From Burkholderia ubonensis subsp. mesacidophila (GTDB lineage: Bacteria > Pseudomonadota > Gammaproteobacteria > Burkholderiales > Burkholderiaceae): a DNA stretch of 64,000 bases. The notes beneath the pieces are model-generated. The model had not been told where the DNA came from and made no database searches. It saw only the letters and a program-made list of their open reading frames with translations. Every line of letters begins with the position of its first letter. Positions within the stretch are counted from its first letter, which is position 1. Of this stretch, positions 1-10,878 are shown piece by piece. A program made the position numbers and the translations under genes. The DNA lies in assembly GCF_002097715.1 (NCBI RefSeq), contig NZ_CP020737.1:1116001-1180000 (forward strand), in the 5' to 3' direction.

Positions 1-1322
1 TGATGGTCAACGGCATCCGCGCGTTCCTGCCGGGTTCGCTGGTCGACACGCGTCCGGTCAAGGACACGACCCCGTACGAAGGCAAGACGCTCGAATTCCG
101 CGTCATCAAGCTCGACCGCAAGCGTAACAACGTCGTGCTGTCGCGCCGCGCAGTGATCGAGGCGACCCAGGGCGAAGAGCGCGCGAAGCTGCTCGAGACG
201 CTGAAGGAAGGCGCGATCGTCAACGGCGTGGTCAAGAACATCACCGACTACGGCGCGTTCGTGGACCTCGGCGGCATCGACGGCCTGCTGCACATCACCG
301 ACATCGCATGGCGTCGCGTGCGTCACCCGAGCGAAGTCCTGTCGGTTGGCCAGGAAGTCACCGCGAAGATCCTCAAGTTCGACCAAGAGAAGAACCGCGT
401 CTCGCTGGGCATCAAGCAGCTGGGCGACGATCCGTGGGAAGGCATCTCGCGCCGCTACCCGTCGGGCACGCGCCTGTTCGGCAAGGTCACGAACATCACC
501 GACTACGGCGCATTCGTCGAAGTGGAATCGGGCATCGAAGGCTTGGTCCACGTGTCGGAAATGGACTGGACGAACAAGAACGTTGCTCCGTCCAAGGTTG
601 TCCAGCTGGGCGACGAAGTCGAAGTCATGGTCCTCGAGATCGACGAAGACCGTCGTCGTATCAGCCTCGGCATGAAGCAGTGCAAGCCGAATCCGTGGGA
701 TGACTTCAGCCGCAACTTCAAGAAGGGCGACAAGATCACGGGCGCGATCAAGTCGATCACCGACTTCGGCGTGTTCATCGGTCTGCCGGGCGGCATCGAC
801 GGCCTGGTCCACCTGTCGGACCTGTCGTGGAGCGAAGCTGGCGAAGAAGCGGTTCGCAAGTACAAGAAGGGCGACGAAGTCGAGGCAATCGTGCTCGGCA
901 TCGACGTCGAGAAGGAGCGCATTTCGCTCGGCATCAAGCAACTCGAAGGCGACCCGTTCAGCAACTACGTTGCAATGAACGACAAGGGCTCGATCGTTGA
1001 CGGCGTGGTTAAGTCGGTCGACGCGAAGGGCGCGGTCATCACGCTGACGGGCGACATCGAAGGCTACCTGCGTGCGTCGGAAATCTCGCAGGATCGCGTC
1101 GAAGATGCACGCAACGTGCTGAAGGAAGGCGACAAGGTCAACGCGATGGTGATCAACATCGATCGCAAGTCGCGCGGCATCAACCTGTCGATCAAGGCGA
1201 AGGATTCGGCCGAGCAGCAGGAAGCGATCCGCGGCCTGCAAGCCGACACCAGCTCCGCCGCGACGGGCACGACCAACCTCGGCGCGCTGCTGAAGGCCAA
1301 GCTCGACGGCCAGAACCAGTAA
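1..1322 (+). CDS. rpsA: 30S ribosomal protein S1 (5' end missing)
   Basis: RNA-binding ribosomal protein that helps mRNA dock on the 30S subunit. The reading frame is open from the first base, so the N-terminal part (about 130 residues by comparison with E. coli S1) lies outside the window. What remains is the second half of S1 domain 2 and four further OB-fold S1 repeats. The repeats are visible by recurring motifs such as [16 protein letters not shown] and [10 protein letters not shown], and the last one is more divergent, as is usual for domain 6. It is followed 22 bases later by ihfB, the common proteobacterial order rpsA-ihfB. The S1 identity is unambiguous. Confidence 0.97.
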   Translation, partial: MVNGIRAFLPGSLVDTRPVKDTTPYEGKTLEFRVIKLDRKRNNVVLSRRAVIEATQGEERAKLLETLKEGAIVNGVVKNITDYGAFVDLGGIDGLLHITDIAWRRVRHPSEVLSVGQEVTAKILKFDQEKNRVSLGIKQLGDDPWEGISRRYPSGTRLFGKVTNITDYGAFVEVESGIEGLVHVSEMDWTNKNVAPSKVVQLGDEVEVMVLEIDEDRRRISLGMKQCKPNPWDDFSRNFKKGDKITGAIKSITDFGVFIGLPGGIDGLVHLSDLSWSEAGEEAVRKYKKGDEVEAIVLGIDVEKERISLGIKQLEGDPFSNYVAMNDKGSIVDGVVKSVDAKGAVITLTGDIEGYLRASEISQDRVEDARNVLKEGDKVNAMVINIDRKSRGINLSIKAKDSAEQQEAIRGLQADTSSAATGTTNLGALLKAKLDGQNQ

Positions 1323-1344
1323 GCCTTACGAGGTCTGCTGAAGT

Positions 1345-1668
1345 ATGACCAAATCCGAGTTGGTCGCGCAGCTGGCATCGCGATTTCCGCAACTTGTCCT
1401 CAAGGATGCGGATTTCGCGGTGAAAACGATGCTCGATGCGATGTCCGATGCTCTGTCCAAAGGGCATCGCATCGAAATTCGGGGTTTCGGCAGCTTCGGT
1501 CTCAACCGTCGCCCGGCCCGCGTCGGACGCAACCCGAAGTCAGGGGAGAAAGTGCAGGTGCCCGAGAAGTTCGTGCCGCACTTCAAGCCCGGCAAGGAAT
1601 TGCGCGAACGCGTCGACGGCCGCGCCGGTGAGCCGCTGAAGGCCGACGAGCCGGACGACGATCGTTGA
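1345..1668 (+). CDS. ihfB: Integration host factor subunit beta
   Basis: DNA-bending nucleoid protein that pairs with IHF-alpha and assists many promoters, including sigma-54 promoters. The 107-residue product starts [11 protein letters not shown] and contains the DNABII signature around residues 46-65 ([18 protein letters not shown]). This includes the Pro-containing beta-arm region that intercalates into DNA. It is slightly longer than the usual 94-100 residues because of a polar C-terminal tail rich in Asp and Glu. It sits 22 bases after rpsA and is closed by a strong terminator. Confidence 0.96.
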   Translation: MTKSELVAQLASRFPQLVLKDADFAVKTMLDAMSDALSKGHRIEIRGFGSFGLNRRPARVGRNPKSGEKVQVPEKFVPHFKPGKELRERVDGRAGEPLKADEPDDDR

Positions 1669-1714
1669 ACGTCGCCCGGCCCGCCCGGAACCCATCCGGC
1701 AAAGGCTGAAGAAG

Positions 1715-1738
1715 AGCGCCCCTTGCGGGCGCTTTTTT
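1715..1738 (+). terminator. Intrinsic terminator after ihfB
   Basis: The stem AGCGCCC/GGGCGCT (1715-1721 with 1727-1733) is followed by a run of T to 1738. It ends the rpsA-ihfB transcript. Confidence 0.85.
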
Positions 1739-1790
1739 CATTTTCGCGACATGCGTCTGATGCGCGCGGGTTCGTGCGTGCAACGGATGC

Positions 1791-1818
1791 GCTGACGCGG
1801 AAACGCATCCTTTACAAT
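1791..1818 (+). promoter_or_regulatory. Probable sigma-70 promoter of lapA-lapB
   Basis: GCTGAC at 1791-1796 and TACAAT at 1813-1818 are separated by 16 bp. The pair lies 72 bp upstream of lapA and downstream of the ihfB terminator. Only the -10 is close to consensus. Confidence 0.5.
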
Positions 1819-1889
1819 ACGGGTCGATTCGGCGTGGCGAAGGGGAGTCGCGTGCGCTGCGGCGAAATCTCAATCAACGAGAGGGCTTC

Positions 1890-2183
1890 ATGAAATTTAT
1901 CGTCTGGCTGATCCGGGTATTGGTGTTCGTGCTGTTGCTGGTGCTCGCGCTGGCCAATACGCAAACCGCGACGCTGAATTTCCTTGCCGGCTACGCCTGG
2001 CAAGCTCCGCTGATCCTGATCGGTCTCGCTTTCTTCGGCGTCGGCCTGATCGCCGGCCTGCTGTCCGCGGTGCCTGCGATCTTCCGCATGCGCGTCGAGA
2101 ACGGGCGCCTGAAGCGCGACCTGCGCGCGGCGCGCGAAACTCCGGCCGTCATCGACCAACCGCCGATGCCGCCGGTCATTTAA
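1890..2183 (+). CDS. lapA: LPS assembly protein LapA (DUF1049)
   Basis: Small inner-membrane protein of the lipopolysaccharide assembly pair LapA/LapB. The 97 residues show two hydrophobic membrane segments (about 4-22 and 36-60) around the short loop ANTQTATLNFLAG, then a basic cytoplasmic tail (RVENGRLKRDLRAARE). This is the DUF1049 layout. A purine-rich ribosome site (GAGAGGG) lies just before the ATG. The gene precedes lapB, as in other proteobacteria, although a terminator-like hairpin lies between them. Confidence 0.9.
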   Translation: MKFIVWLIRVLVFVLLLVLALANTQTATLNFLAGYAWQAPLILIGLAFFGVGLIAGLLSAVPAIFRMRVENGRLKRDLRAARETPAVIDQPPMPPVI

Positions 2184-2195
2184 CGACCTTTCGAG

Positions 2196-2219
2196 CCGCG
2201 CGAAAAGCCGCGCGGTTTT
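2196..2219 (+). terminator. Terminator-like hairpin between lapA and lapB
   Basis: CCGCGCG (2196-2202) pairs with CGCGCGG (2209-2215) and TTTT follows. It lies in the 58-bp gap, so it could attenuate rather than end lapAB transcription. Confidence 0.6.
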
Positions 2220-2241
2220 CGTTTCCGCTTCGATATTTCGC

Positions 2242-3414
2242 ATGGATCTGGATTTCTGGTGGTTGCTCGCGATTCCGGTCGCTTTCGCACTCGGCTGGGT
2301 GGCGTCACGCTATGACCTGAAGAGTCTCCTGTCGGAGAGCGCGAACCTGCCGCGCTCGTATTTCCGCGGCCTGAATTTTCTGCTGAACGAACAACCCGAC
2401 AAGGCGATCGACGCGTTCATCGAGGTCGCGAAGCTCGACCCCGAAACGGTCGAGCTGCACTTCGCGCTCGGCAACCTGTTTCGCCGTCGCGGCGAGACGG
2501 ACCGCGCGATCCGCGTGCACCAGAACCTGCTGAGCCGCACCGACCTGCCCGTCAACGAACGCGACCACGCGCTGTACGAGCTCGGCCAGGATTTCCTGAA
2601 GGCCGGCCTGCTCGATCGCGCGGAAGAAGCTTTCCACAAGCTGGTCGACGGCGACCGCGCGCTCGGCGCGCAGCGTGCGCTCCTGACGATCTACGAGATC
2701 GAGAAGGACTGGAACAAGTCGATCGAAACCGCGAAGCGCATCGAGTCGATGGGCGCGGGTTCTCTCGGCACCGAAATCGCGCAGTTCCACTGCGAGCTCG
2801 CGCAGGAGGCGCTGCAGCGCAAGAACGCGGAGGCTGCGACGGAACAGCTGCGGCTCGCGCTCGCCGCGAATCCGCAGAACGTCCGCGCGACGATCCTGTC
2901 CGGCGACGCGGCGGCGGCGGCCGGCGACCATGCGGCCGCGATCGGCCACTGGAAGCGCGTCGAGTCGCAGAACCCGGCCTACCTGCCGCTCGTCGCGGAC
3001 AAGCTGATGAAGGCTTATGTCGCGCTCGACCGGGCCGGCGAGGGCGCCGAGCTGCTGATGGACTATGTCGACCGCTACCCGTCGAACGACCTGCTCGACA
3101 CTGCGTACCAGCACATCGCCGGACTGCGCGGCCAGGATGCCGCGCACCTGCTCGCGCGCACGCAGATGGAAAAGTCGCCGAACCTGTCGGGCATGCTGCA
3201 CCTGCTCGACGCGCAGATCGCGACGGCCGACGAAGCGCGCCGTAAGGAACTTGAAATGATGCGTGCGCTGATCAAGCAGCGCACCAAGAATTTGCCACGG
3301 TATACGTGCCAGAATTGCGGTTTCCGGGCGCGGCTCTTTTACTGGCAATGCCCCGGATGCAGCGGCTGGGAAACCTATGCGCCGCGCCGCGTCGAACCCG
3401 CCGTGCCGAACTGA
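2242..3414 (+). CDS. lapB: LPS assembly protein LapB (TPR plus rubredoxin-like zinc domain)
   Basis: Inner-membrane-anchored cytoplasmic TPR protein that controls LPS synthesis by promoting turnover of LpxC and coordinating LPS assembly (known for E. coli LapB/YciM). The 390-residue product has an N-terminal membrane anchor (residues 3-20, LDFWWLLAIPVAFALGW). Many TPR helices follow (for example ALGNLFRRRGETDRAIR). The C-terminal metal-binding module has two CxxC-type pairs (CQNCGF and CPGCSGW). Length and architecture match the family. The gene follows lapA and precedes core-oligosaccharide genes, a fitting LPS context. Confidence 0.93.
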   Translation: MDLDFWWLLAIPVAFALGWVASRYDLKSLLSESANLPRSYFRGLNFLLNEQPDKAIDAFIEVAKLDPETVELHFALGNLFRRRGETDRAIRVHQNLLSRTDLPVNERDHALYELGQDFLKAGLLDRAEEAFHKLVDGDRALGAQRALLTIYEIEKDWNKSIETAKRIESMGAGSLGTEIAQFHCELAQEALQRKNAEAATEQLRLALAANPQNVRATILSGDAAAAAGDHAAAIGHWKRVESQNPAYLPLVADKLMKAYVALDRAGEGAELLMDYVDRYPSNDLLDTAYQHIAGLRGQDAAHLLARTQMEKSPNLSGMLHLLDAQIATADEARRKELEMMRALIKQRTKNLPRYTCQNCGFRARLFYWQCPGCSGWETYAPRRVEPAVPN

Positions 3415-3507
3415 TCGAGGCCGGCGGAGCGAACGCGATGCGGACGCCGCCGGGTGCGACCCGGCGGCCAAGTTAGTCAATCACCGGGAACCATCACCGG
3501 AACATCT

Positions 3508-4908
<1,401 letters not shown>

Positions 4909-5932
4909 CCTGACGATGAGCGCCCCGCGCGAAGTGGCCCCGGTGCCGCGCGAACAGCTGGCGGGCTCGCGCGTGCTGGTCGTCGGCGACGTGATGCTCG
5001 ATCGCTACTGGTTCGGCAACGTCGACCGCATTTCGCCGGAGGCGCCGGTGCCGGTCGTGCACGTGCAGCGCCAGGAAGAGCGGCTCGGTGGCGCGGCGAA
5101 CGTCGCGCGCAACGCCGTGACGCTCGGCGGCCAGGCGGGGCTCCTGTGCGTGGTCGGCTGCGACGAGCCGGGCGAGCGGATCGTCGAGCTGCTCGGCACG
5201 AGTGGCGTGACGCCGCATCTCGAGCGCGACCCGTCGTTGCCGACGACGATCAAGCTGCGCGTGCTCGCGCGCCAGCAGCAGCTGCTGCGCGTCGACTTCG
5301 AGGCGACGCCGACCCACGAGGTGCTGCTGGCGGGCCTCGCGCGTTTCGACGCGCTGCTGCCGCAGCATGACGTGATCCTGATGTCGGATTACGCGAAGGG
5401 CGGCCTCACGCACGTGACGACGATGATCGCGAAGGCGCGCGCGGCCGGCAAACCTGTGCTCGTCGATCCGAAGGGCGACGACTGGGAGCGTTATCGCGGC
5501 GCATCGCTGATCACGCCGAACCGTGCCGAGTTGCGCGAAGTCGTCGGGCAATGGAAGTCGGAAGACGACCTGCGCGACCGGGTCGCGAAGCTGCGTGCGT
5601 CGCTGGGCATCGATGCGCTCCTGCTCACGCGTTCGGAGGAGGGCATGACGCTGTTCTCCGATGCGGGCGAGCTGCACGCGCCGGCGCTGGCGCGCGAGGT
5701 GTTCGACGTGTCCGGCGCGGGCGATACGGTGATCGCGACGGTCGCGACGATGCTCGGCGCGGGCGTGCCGCTCGTCGATGCGGTCGTGCTGGCGAATCGC
5801 GCGGCGGGGATCGTGGTCGGCAAGCTGGGTACGGCCACGGTCGACTACGACGAACTGTTTCATTGAGCGCGGGCGCGCGGCGCGACGAACGCGCGGCGCG
5901 CGGCCTCATTTCTCCTTTCAGGCAGGACGATC

Positions 5933-6925
5933 ATGACCCTCATCGTCACCGGCGCAGCCGGTTTCATCGGCGCGAACCTCGTCAAGGCGCTCAACGAGCG
6001 CGGCGAGACGCGCATCATCGCGGTCGACAATCTGACGCGCGCCGACAAGTTCCGGAACCTCGTCGATTGCGAGATCGACGACTATCTCGACAAGACCGAA
6101 TTCGTCGAGCGCTTCGCGCGCGGCGACTTCGGCAAGGTGCGCGCGGTGTTCCACGAAGGCGCGTGTTCCGACACGATGGAACACGACGGCCGCTACATGA
6201 TGGACAACAACTTCCGCTACAGCCGCGCCGTGCTCGATGCGTGCCTCGCACAGGGCGCGCAGTTCCTGTACGCGTCGTCGGCGGCGACCTACGGCGGCTC
6301 GACGCGTTTCGTCGAGGAGCGCGAGGTCGAGGCACCGCTCAACGTCTACGGCTATTCGAAGTTCCTGTTCGACCAGGTGATCCGCCGCGTGCTGCCGAGC
6401 GCGAAGAGCCAGATCGCCGGCTTCCGCTACTTCAACGTGTACGGCCCGCGCGAGACGCACAAGGGCCGCATGGCGTCGGTCGCGTTCCACAACTTCAACC
6501 AGTTCCGCGCGGAAGGCAAGGTCAAGCTGTTCGGCGAATACAACGGCTACGCGCCGGGCGAGCAGACGCGCGACTTCGTGTCGGTCGAGGACGTCGCGAA
6601 GGTCAACCTGTTCTTCTTCGATCATCCGGAGAAGTCGGGCATCTTCAACCTCGGCACGGGCCGTGCGCAGCCGTTCAACGACGTCGCGACGTCGGTGGTC
6701 AACACGCTGCGCGCGCTCGACAACCTGCCGTCGCTGACGCTCGCGCAGCAGGTCGAGCAGGGGCTGATCGAATACGTGCCGTTCCCGGACGCGCTGCGCG
6801 GCAAGTACCAGTGCTACACGCAGGCGGACCAGACGAAGCTGCGCGCAGCCGGCTACGATGCGCCGTTCCTGACGGTGCAGGAAGGCGTCGACCGCTACGT
6901 ACGTTGGCTGTCCGGCCAGGTTTAA
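5933..6925 (+). CDS. hldD: ADP-L-glycero-D-manno-heptose 6-epimerase
   Basis: Last step of ADP-L-glycero-D-manno-heptose synthesis. It is an extended short-chain dehydrogenase with an N-terminal nucleotide site ([15 protein letters not shown], residues 6-20). The catalytic Tyr-x-x-x-Lys is in [12 protein letters not shown] near residue 140. [17 protein letters not shown] and [10 protein letters not shown] are the substrate-binding stretches typical of RfaD. At 330 residues the length is normal. It lies 66 bases behind hldA, is preceded by a purine-rich ribosome site and closes the LPS heptose block with a strong terminator. Confidence 0.96.
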   Translation: MTLIVTGAAGFIGANLVKALNERGETRIIAVDNLTRADKFRNLVDCEIDDYLDKTEFVERFARGDFGKVRAVFHEGACSDTMEHDGRYMMDNNFRYSRAVLDACLAQGAQFLYASSAATYGGSTRFVEEREVEAPLNVYGYSKFLFDQVIRRVLPSAKSQIAGFRYFNVYGPRETHKGRMASVAFHNFNQFRAEGKVKLFGEYNGYAPGEQTRDFVSVEDVAKVNLFFFDHPEKSGIFNLGTGRAQPFNDVATSVVNTLRALDNLPSLTLAQQVEQGLIEYVPFPDALRGKYQCYTQADQTKLRAAGYDAPFLTVQEGVDRYVRWLSGQV

Positions 6926-6957
6926 GCGGGCGCGTCGAATCCTTAGACTGGGTCTCA

Positions 6958-6982
6958 CGGTCGGCGGCCGCCGACCGTTTTT
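6958..6982 (+). terminator. Intrinsic terminator after hldD
   Basis: A perfect 20-base palindrome (6958-6977) is followed directly by TTTTT. It separates hldD from the ComEA-like gene only 18 bases before that gene's start. Confidence 0.85.
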
Positions 6983-6999
6983 ACTTGGAGATCCGGAAC

Positions 7000-7347
7000 A
7001 TGATCAAGCAATGGTTCGCTGCGGCGGCCCTGTTCGGCGCGATTGCGTCGGCGTGGGCGGCTGTCGACGTCAATACCGCGAGCGAGGACGCGCTCATCGG
7101 CATCAAGGGCATCGGGCCCGCGAGAGCCAAGGCGATCCTCGACGAACGCAGCGCGCGCGGTCCGTTCAAGAATGCCGACGACCTCGCGGCGCGCGTGAAG
7201 GGCATGGGCGGCCATACGGTCGAGCGGCTGCAGCGCGAAGGGCTGACGGTTGGCGCGGCCGGCGCCGCGCCGGCCGCCGCCAAGCCCGCGGCCGCGCCGG
7301 TGACGGCGCCCGCCAAGCCGGCCACTGCGCGCACCGCCCAGAAATAG
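7000..7347 (+). CDS. ComEA-like helix-hairpin-helix DNA-binding protein
   Basis: 115-residue exported protein. A signal peptide (residues 1-20, ending SAWAA) is followed by a helix-hairpin-helix pair (VDVNTASEDALIGIKGIGPARA, about 21-42, then residues to about 80). This is the ComEA fold that binds incoming DNA in the periplasm. An Ala/Pro/Lys-rich tail (about 85-115) looks disordered. GGAG lies 11 bases before the ATG. No other competence gene is nearby, so a role in DNA uptake is inferred from the domain only; general DNA binding is equally possible. Confidence 0.85.
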   Translation: MIKQWFAAAALFGAIASAWAAVDVNTASEDALIGIKGIGPARAKAILDERSARGPFKNADDLAARVKGMGGHTVERLQREGLTVGAAGAAPAAAKPAAAPVTAPAKPATARTAQK

Positions 7348-7411
7348 CGCGTCCGGGGTCGGGTTCGCGAGCCGGACGAACGGTTCCTTCAGGCCGTCGT
7401 TGCGACGGTTT

Positions 7412-7435
7412 CCCGCGGCATGCCGCGGGTTTTTT
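7412..7435 (+). terminator. Intrinsic terminator after the ComEA-like gene
   Basis: The inverted repeat CCCGCGGCA/TGCCGCGGG (7412-7429) is followed by six T. Confidence 0.85.
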
Positions 7436-7568
7436 GCATGGCGTCCCCCCTTGCGCGTATATGGTCGCCCGGCGCCGGTATCCATCGCTGCAATGGGGGT
7501 AGGCGGCGCGCACTTCTGCGCTGGTTTAAAATCGACCGATTGATCGGCCTCGCACTCACGGTATCTCC

Positions 7569-8471
7569 ATGGCTTACAAAACTATCGAAGACACGATCGG
7601 CAACACGCCGCTGGTGCAACTGGTCCGCTTGCCGGACGACGAGATTCGCGCGCGCAACAACGTGGTTCTCGCGAAGCTGGAAGGCAACAACCCGGCGGGG
7701 TCCGTGAAGGACCGCCCGGCGCTGTCGATGATCCGCAAGGCCGAGGCGCGCGGCCGCATCAAGCCGGGGGATACGCTGATCGAGGCGACGAGCGGCAACA
7801 CGGGCATCGCGCTCGCGATGGCCGCGGCGATCCGCGGCTACAAGATGGTGCTGATCATGCCGGAGGACCTGTCGGTCGAACGCCGCCAGAGCATGGCCGC
7901 CTATGGCGCGGAAATCATCCTCACGCCGGTCAAGGGCGGGATGGAGCTGGCGCGCGATCTCGCGGAGCAGATGCAGCGCGAAGGCAAGGGCGTGATCCTC
8001 GACCAGTTCGCGAACCTGGACAACCCGCTCGCGCATTATGAAGCGACGGGCCCGGAAATCTGGCGCGACACCGAAGGCCGCATCACGCACTTCGTGTCGG
8101 CGATGGGCACGACCGGCACGATCATGGGCGTGTCGCAATATCTGAAGGAGCAGAACCCGAAGATCGAGATCGTCGGCGCGCAGCCGGAAGACGGCTCGCG
8201 CATCCCGGGCATCCGCAAGTGGCCGGAAGCCTATCTGCCGAAGATTTTCGATCGCAGCCGCGTCGACCGCGTCGAGAACGTGGGCCAGGCGGCGTCCGAA
8301 GCGATGGCGCGCAAGCTTGCGGCCGTCGAAGGCATCTTCGCCGGCATTTCGTCGGGCGGCGCGTGCGAAGTCGCAATGCGCATCGCGCGCCAGGTCGAGA
8401 ATGCGACGATCGTGTTCATCATCTGCGACCGCGGCGACCGCTATTTGTCGACGGGCGTGTTTCCCGCGTAA
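7569..8471 (+). CDS. cysM: Cysteine synthase B
   Basis: PLP enzyme that makes cysteine (or S-sulfocysteine) from O-acetylserine. The Schiff-base lysine is in NNPAGSVKDRPAL (about residue 45), the PLP-phosphate loop in ATSGNTGIAL and the C-terminal serine loop in GISSGGA. At 300 residues and with CysM-type sequence (KLEGNNPAGSVKDR, GTTGTIMGVSQYL) it fits CysM better than CysK. There is no clear ribosome site before the ATG. It is convergent with mltB across a shared terminator. Confidence 0.93.
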   Translation: MAYKTIEDTIGNTPLVQLVRLPDDEIRARNNVVLAKLEGNNPAGSVKDRPALSMIRKAEARGRIKPGDTLIEATSGNTGIALAMAAAIRGYKMVLIMPEDLSVERRQSMAAYGAEIILTPVKGGMELARDLAEQMQREGKGVILDQFANLDNPLAHYEATGPEIWRDTEGRITHFVSAMGTTGTIMGVSQYLKEQNPKIEIVGAQPEDGSRIPGIRKWPEAYLPKIFDRSRVDRVENVGQAASEAMARKLAAVEGIFAGISSGGACEVAMRIARQVENATIVFIICDRGDRYLSTGVFPA

Positions 8472-8502
8472 GCGAGCAGACGCCTTCGCATCAAACGAAA
8501 AA

Positions 8503-8525
8503 GCCCCGCGATCGCGGGGCTTTCT
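8503..8525. terminator. Bidirectional terminator between cysM and mltB
   Basis: A perfect 20-base palindrome at 8503-8522 is flanked by A-rich sequence on the left and TTTCTT on the right, so it can serve both convergent genes. Confidence 0.8.
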
Positions 8526-8545
8526 TGCATATGGGCGGGCCGAGT

Positions 8546-9769
8546 TTACTGCGCGGCCTGCGGCGGGCTCGCGGCGGCGGGCCTGAGCGCGCCGGTTGCC
8601 TCCATCTGCGCCTTCACGCTCTCGCCGAGCTGGTAGACCGCGAGCGCGTAGAAGAAGCTGCGGTTGTAGCGCGTCAGCACGTAGAAATTCTTGAGGCCGA
8701 GCATGAATTCGGTCGCGCGTCCCGGCGACGGCAGATCGACCACGGTGACCGGCGTGTCCGCCTCGGCGGCGATATCGATCGCCGGCTCGTTGAGCGTCAG
8801 GCCCGCGCGCAACAGTTGCGACAGCGCCCAGTGCGGTTCCGGCTGCCCGTCCGCGGCGGCTTGCGCGATGCCCTGGCTGCCGATGTCGGGCGCGATCTGC
8901 CAGACCACCGGGCGATCGTTTTCCCAGCCGTGCTGCTTCAGGTAGTTCGCGACGCTGCCGATCGCGTCGGCCGGGCTGTTGCGCAGGTCGACGTGGCCGT
9001 TGCCTTCGTAGTCGACCGCGTATTCGCGGATGCTGCTCGGCAGGAATTGCGGGATGCCGATCGCGCCCGTGTACGAGCCGAGCACGGTCGTCGGGTCGAG
9101 CTGGTTGTCGCGCGTCCAGACGAGGAAGTCCTCGAGGTTCTTGCGGAACGTGGCCTGGCGGCTGTCGCGATTCGGCGTGTCCGGATAATCGAAGGTGAGC
9201 GTCGTCAGCGCGTCGAGCACGCGGAAGTTGCCCATGTAGCGGCCGTAGATCGTCTCGACGCCGATGATGCCGACGATCACCTCCGGCGGCACGCCGAATT
9301 CCTCGGACGCGCGCTGCAGCGTCGCCATGTTCGCTTTCCAGAACTTCACGCCCGCGTTGATGCGGATCGGCTCGATGAAGCGCGAGCGATACACGCGCCA
9401 GTTCTTCACCGTCGGCGACGGCGCGGGCTTCACGAGCTTGACCGCGGTCGCCGAGTAGCTCACGCGCCCAAACAGCGTGCGCAGGCTGGCAGGATCGAAG
9501 GCATGGCGGCTCGCCATCTCGTCGATGAATGCATCGACCTGCGCGTTGTTCGCATAACGCTGCGGGACGATCTCTTCCTCGAAGGTCTGGCCTGGCGACG
9601 TCGGCTGCTGCGGCTGGGCCTGGCCGACGCGCGTGCCGGCGGACGCCGCCGGCCGCGTCTGCGCGCCGGCCGGCATGGCGGACAGCGCAGCGGCGAGGGC
9701 GATGGCAACGAGTGGGAGGCGAACGCGGTACGACGCGGAGAAGGGTGCGGCAGGCTTCTTGTAATTCAT
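8546..9769 (-). CDS. mltB: Lytic murein transglycosylase B
   Basis: Peptidoglycan lytic enzyme that cleaves MurNAc-GlcNAc bonds to form 1,6-anhydro ends. The 407-residue product begins MNYKKPAAP and has a signal peptide ending around AMPAGAQ. The catalytic glutamate is in GIIGVETIYGRYMGN (about residue 172). IGIPQFLPSSI and the NGHVDLRNSPADAIGSVANYL stretch are typical of the SltB/MltB family. No lipobox is evident, so it is probably a soluble periplasmic (SltB-like) form. An upstream start adds 8 residues but gives a poorer signal peptide. Confidence 0.9.
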   Translation of the reverse strand: MNYKKPAAPFSASYRVRLPLVAIALAAALSAMPAGAQTRPAASAGTRVGQAQPQQPTSPGQTFEEEIVPQRYANNAQVDAFIDEMASRHAFDPASLRTLFGRVSYSATAVKLVKPAPSPTVKNWRVYRSRFIEPIRINAGVKFWKANMATLQRASEEFGVPPEVIVGIIGVETIYGRYMGNFRVLDALTTLTFDYPDTPNRDSRQATFRKNLEDFLVWTRDNQLDPTTVLGSYTGAIGIPQFLPSSIREYAVDYEGNGHVDLRNSPADAIGSVANYLKQHGWENDRPVVWQIAPDIGSQGIAQAAADGQPEPHWALSQLLRAGLTLNEPAIDIAAEADTPVTVVDLPSPGRATEFMLGLKNFYVLTRYNRSFFYALAVYQLGESVKAQMEATGALRPAAASPPQAAQ

Positions 9770-9939
9770 GACGAACCGGGGCGGACAAGGCAAATGTGTT
9801 CGGCGCAGTATACCCGACGCATCCGCCGCGCCGGGGCGAACCGGCGCCCCGTTGTGGTAAGTTAGCGGCGAATTCGCGACAGACGATGGACCTCATTGAT
9901 GGAGACCTGCGGCGCACCTGCGCTGCGGACGACGCTTAT

Positions 9940-10863
9940 ATGGCAACCGCCTTCTATACGCACCCCGACTGCATGCTGCACGAGATGGGGGAATGGCATC
10001 CGGAATGCCCGGCTCGTTTGTCGGCGATCCAGGACCAGCTGATCGCGAGCCGCATCGACGACCTGATCGCGCACGAGACCGCGCCGTTCGCGAGCGAAGC
10101 GGCGCTTGCGCGCGTGCACACGCAGGCGCATATCGACTACATCCGCAGCAGGGCGCCGGCCGACGGCTATGCCGAGATCGATCCCGACACGCTGATGAAC
10201 CGCAATACGTGGCGCGCGGCGCTGCGCGCGGCCGGCGCCGCGATCGCGGCGACCGACGCGGTGATCGAGGGGCGCTACGGCAATGCATTCTGCAGCGTGC
10301 GGCCGCCCGGCCATCACGCGGAGCCGGCACGCGCGATGGGCTTCTGCTTCTTCAACAACGTCGCGATCGCGGCGCGGCATGCGCTCGACGTGCATGGCCT
10401 CGAGCGCGTCGCGATCGTCGACTTCGACGTGCATCACGGCAACGGCACCGAAGCCGCATTCGCGAACGACGAGCGCGTGCTGATGTGCAGCTTCTTCCAG
10501 CACCCGCTGTATCCGTTCTCGGGCGCCGAGCATCAGGCGCCGAACATGGTCAACCTGCCGATGCCGGCGCGCAGCAACGGGATGGCGATTCGCGAGGCGG
10601 TCGACATGTTCTGGCTGCCGCGCCTCGATGCGTTCAAGCCGCAGATGCTGTTCGTGTCCGCGGGCTTCGACGCGCATCGCGAAGACGACATCGGCGGCCT
10701 CGGTCTCGTCGAGGCGGACTTCGAATGGCTGACCGCGCAGATCGTCGAGGTCGCGCGCCGTCACGCGCAGGGCCGCATCGTCAGCTGCCTCGAGGGCGGC
10801 TACAACCTGTCCGCGCTCGGGCGCAGCGTCGTCGCGCACCTGCGCGTGCTGGCCGGGATCTGA
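9940..10863 (+). CDS. Histone-deacetylase family hydrolase
   Basis: Zinc-dependent amidohydrolase of the arginase/deacetylase fold. Bacterial members deacetylate polyamines, acetoin-pathway proteins or unknown substrates. The 307 residues contain RPPGHHAEPARAMGFCFFNN (catalytic His pair), DFDVHHGNGT (zinc Asp and His) and SAGFDAHREDDIGG (zinc Asp), followed by EGGYN near the C-terminus with the usual Gly-Gly-Tyr motif. The chosen ATG precedes the conserved FYTHPDCMLHEMG; in-frame starts further upstream are less likely. It is divergent from mltB. The substrate cannot be told from sequence. Confidence 0.88.
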   Translation: MATAFYTHPDCMLHEMGEWHPECPARLSAIQDQLIASRIDDLIAHETAPFASEAALARVHTQAHIDYIRSRAPADGYAEIDPDTLMNRNTWRAALRAAGAAIAATDAVIEGRYGNAFCSVRPPGHHAEPARAMGFCFFNNVAIAARHALDVHGLERVAIVDFDVHHGNGTEAAFANDERVLMCSFFQHPLYPFSGAEHQAPNMVNLPMPARSNGMAIREAVDMFWLPRLDAFKPQMLFVSAGFDAHREDDIGGLGLVEADFEWLTAQIVEVARRHAQGRIVSCLEGGYNLSALGRSVVAHLRVLAGI

Positions 10864-10878
10864 CTGCGGGGCGTCCGG

